Source: Solirubrobacteraceae bacterium
GTDB lineage: Bacteria > Actinomycetota > Thermoleophilia > Solirubrobacterales > Solirubrobacteraceae
DNA length: 35,807 nucleotides
Direction of reading: 5' to 3'
NCBI GenBank assembly: GCA_017882445.1
Contig: JADGPK010000023.1
Span: 1-35,807 of the forward strand
The notes beneath the pieces were generated by a model. It saw nothing but the letters and a program-made list of their open reading frames with translations. It had not been told where the DNA came from and made no database searches. The translations under genes and the position numbers were made by a program. Below are positions 26,946 to 35,807 of the stretch, piece by piece; position 1 is the stretch's first letter; each line of letters opens with the position of its first letter.

Positions 26946-27854
26946 CTAGGCGCTCTGGGCCACGCCGACCGCGCGCACGGGCGCGGGCATGAGTGCGGAG
27001 GCGACCACGACGAGCACGAATGCGAGTGCCTGGAGCACCACTCCCAGCGTGCTCCCGGCCATCGGATCGCCGAAGACGACGATCCCGCCGGCGATCCCGG
27101 CGATGTTCGCGGCGGTGCCTGTGACGGCGATGACAGGGACGGCTTCGCCGTCCTGGAGTCCGCGGGCGGATGCGTAGAAGGCGACGATCGAGGCGAGCGC
27201 GGCAACCATCAGCCAGGGGCTCAGCAGGAGGCCGAGCACGCCGTGCGCCGCCGTGATGCCGGTGAGCGCCTTGATGGCCGTGTCAGAGACCCCGAACAGG
27301 ATCCCCGACGCGGCGCCGAGCATGACGCCGTGGTGCTCGACCGGTCCTCCCATGCGCGGCCCCATCAGCAGCAGGCCGCCGAGTCCGAACAGGCCGGCCT
27401 CGAAGGAGATCATCGCCACGTCGGAGAAGTGCGAGTGCGAGCCGTGCATGGCGGGCAGCGTCACGCCGAGCAGAACCAGCCCGGCGGCGGTGAGCACCAG
27501 GCCGACCCACTGGCGTCGACCGACGCTGAAGCCGAACAGCCGCTCGGCCATCACCGCGATGAACACGACGCCCGCAGCGAGCGAGACCTGGACCACCGAC
27601 ATCGGCGCCAGCGTGAGCGCCGCCACGTGCAGCCCCCAGCTGGCCGTCGCGATGAGCATGCCCAGGGCGAACCACTTGGAGGAGTACAGCCTCCTGGCCG
27701 AACGCAGCGGATGGAGCACCTGCACCTTGGGCACCGAGTTGGCGCCCTTGTACTTGTAGAAGAAGCCGAGGTTCGCAACGAACGCGCACGCAAGGGCCAG
27801 CAGTATGCCTAGGTCTAGAGTCATAGTTGAGATGTCTGCGACGGGCTGATCCAT
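26946..27854 (-). CDS. DMT-superfamily (NIPA/EamA-like) membrane transporter, 302 aa
   Basis: The protein has about nine hydrophobic segments with small-residue-rich helices, short loops and an overall two-half layout typical of the drug/metabolite transporter superfamily. ASWGLHVAALTLAPMSVVQV and the following LAAGVVFIAVMAERLFGFSV resemble the NIPA/EamA helix 3-4 region. RRQWVGLVLTAAGLVLLGVT is the usual next helix. The substrate is unknown. Met11 (27824) is an alternative start, placing the first helix nearer the N-terminus. It is divergent from the HAD gene (84 bp) and ends only 21 bp before rpsL, so it may be co-transcribed with rpsL-rpsG, an unusual partner. Confidence 0.85.
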   Translation of the reverse strand: MDQPVADISTMTLDLGILLALACAFVANLGFFYKYKGANSVPKVQVLHPLRSARRLYSSKWFALGMLIATASWGLHVAALTLAPMSVVQVSLAAGVVFIAVMAERLFGFSVGRRQWVGLVLTAAGLVLLGVTLPAMHGSHSHFSDVAMISFEAGLFGLGGLLLMGPRMGGPVEHHGVMLGAASGILFGVSDTAIKALTGITAAHGVLGLLLSPWLMVAALASIVAFYASARGLQDGEAVPVIAVTGTAANIAGIAGGIVVFGDPMAGSTLGVVLQALAFVLVVVASALMPAPVRAVGVAQSA

Positions 27855-27938
27855 CGACTACGGTCGCGTGCTGCTTTACTGCGCGTCAGCGACGTAGGCG
27901 AATCAACCGTCCTCAGCAGAGTACTGGCGCCAACCTCT

Positions 27939-28538
27939 ATGCAAGCTAAAGAGCGCAGCTTAATGGTGCGGGGTGGCGCCCCAGAGGGGCTCGGCGAAGA
28001 TCCCCCGCCAGCGGCCACGGGCTCCAGACCGCTGCTGATGGTCGACATCGACGGCGTCATCTCGCTGTTCGGAGCTCGCGTCGGGCAGCGCGCCGCGAGA
28101 CGGTCGCTCGAGGGTTCCTTCCATTCGGTAGACGGCATGCCGCACTTCCTTTCGTCCACAGCGGCCGCTCACCTGCTTGCCCTGGCGCCGCTGTTCGACC
28201 TGGTGTGGGCGAGCGGTTGGGAGGAGCGAGCCAACGAACATCTCCCCCACCTGCTGGGATTGCCCGCAGCGCTGCCGTTTCTGCGCTTTGCTCGCTCCCC
28301 GGGACGCTCAAACGCACACTGGAAGCTCGACGCGATCGACACGTATGCGGGCGGACGACCGCTTGCATGGATCGACGACGCGTTCAACTCCGCCTGCCAT
28401 GCCTGGGCAGGGGAACGGAGCGCGGCGACGCTGCTGGTCCAGACCGAGTCCGAGCTTGGGCTCACGTCGCTGGAGGCGCGGGAGCTCGCGAGGTGGGCGC
28501 GGGACCGACCGCAGATCGGCCGGCAGGCGGAGCGCTGA
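27939..28538 (+). CDS. HAD-like hydrolase-domain protein, about 190-199 aa
   Basis: LLMVDIDGVISLFG carries the HAD motif I (Asp36-x-Asp38), VWASGW the motif II-type Ser92, a Lys at 129 (NAHWKLDAID) a candidate motif III lysine, and LAWIDDAF the motif IV aspartates (146-147). This set and spacing resemble the small HAD domain found in 'Swiss army knife' RNA-repair proteins and stand-alone relatives; a phosphatase activity is plausible but unproved. The start is uncertain. ATG at 27939 or at 27963 would both work, and neither has a strong ribosome binding site. It is the only plus-strand gene inside the translation cluster, converging on rpoC. Confidence 0.75.
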   Translation: MQAKERSLMVRGGAPEGLGEDPPPAATGSRPLLMVDIDGVISLFGARVGQRAARRSLEGSFHSVDGMPHFLSSTAAAHLLALAPLFDLVWASGWEERANEHLPHLLGLPAALPFLRFARSPGRSNAHWKLDAIDTYAGGRPLAWIDDAFNSACHAWAGERSAATLLVQTESELGLTSLEARELARWARDRPQIGRQAER

Positions 28539-28629
28539 CGGGCATCGCGACGCTCGGCCGGCGCGCCGTCGTAGCGATGCCAGGCCGCTGCTGAGCGGCC
28601 AGCGGTGTGTGGCTCCCCTTCTCAGAGAG

Positions 28630-28655
28630 TGGTGTATCGCAGCGGTGATACACCA
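28630..28655. terminator. Symmetric hairpin between HAD gene and rpoC
   Basis: TGGTGTATC and GATACACCA form a perfect 9-bp stem around an 8-base loop, about 90 bp past the HAD gene stop. It reads as a hairpin from both strands between convergent genes, so it may end transcripts from either side, but no T-run is present. Confidence 0.5.
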
Positions 28656-28674
28656 GCTGCGAACAGGCAATGAA

Positions 28675-28704
28675 CCCCCGGAGCGGCTCGCACCGCCCCG
28701 AGGG
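28675..28704 (-). terminator. Likely rpoC terminator hairpin
   Basis: On the minus strand CCCTCGGGGCGG pairs with CCGCTCCGGGGG over 12 pairs (two G-U) around a 6-base loop, about 36 bases after the rpoC stop. Only a short, weak T-containing stretch follows (TTCATT). Because the two wobble pairs become mismatches on the plus strand, it is best suited to end rpoBC transcripts. Confidence 0.6.
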
Positions 28705-28739
28705 CCATCACCTACGTACCTACCTGCCTACGATCCAAG

Positions 28740-35807
<7,068 letters not shown>

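Overview
The window is a high-GC bacterial chromosome segment holding almost the whole transcription/translation super-cluster: rpoB-rpoC, rpsL-rpsG, fusA-tuf, the S10 and spc operons and the alpha operon. Gene order, GC-rich codon use, zinc-binding forms of S4, S14 and L36, and the rplQ-truA pairing suggest a high-GC actinobacterium. A deep-branching class such as Thermoleophilia/Solirubrobacterales is my best guess, but that placement is inference. Nearly everything is read on the minus strand, so transcription runs from right (rpoB) to left (truA).

Layout from right to left: rpoB (5' end outside the window) overlaps rpoC. A small HAD-like gene on the plus strand converges on rpoC across a hairpin-rich gap. 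A DMT-type membrane transporter then abuts rpsL-rpsG. The str operon is broken here: a structured non-coding stretch and a self-contained MFS exporter-MarR regulator pair lie between rpsG and fusA, with a strong intrinsic terminator just upstream of fusA. fusA, tuf and rpsJ to rpsQ follow, then rplN to secY-adk-map. A 227-bp gap stands where infA would be expected. The alpha operon is rpmJ-rpsM-rpsK-rpsD-rpoA-rplQ-truA. At the left edge a secreted protein of unknown function is on the plus strand, divergent from a truncated surE.

Most genes are separated by a few bases or overlap (ATGA, GTGA, TAATG, TGATG), so translational coupling is likely through the S10, spc and alpha blocks. Exceptions are the rpsZ-rpsH gap with a perfect 24-bp palindrome, the map-rpmJ gap, the tuf-rpsJ gap and the fusA leader.

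The most striking feature is that five ribosomal proteins in one 7-kb stretch carry long low-complexity additions: L22 (about 130 residues, Ala/Lys-rich, N-terminal), S3 (about 89 residues, Gly/Arg-rich, C-terminal), S17 (about 177 residues, acidic then basic, N-terminal), L5 (about 113 residues, acidic, C-terminal) and S5 (about 32 residues, C-terminal). RpoB also ends in an acidic tail. Together they suggest a ribosome decorated with disordered, charge-segregated arms. No CRISPR array, insertion sequence, rRNA or tRNA gene was seen.
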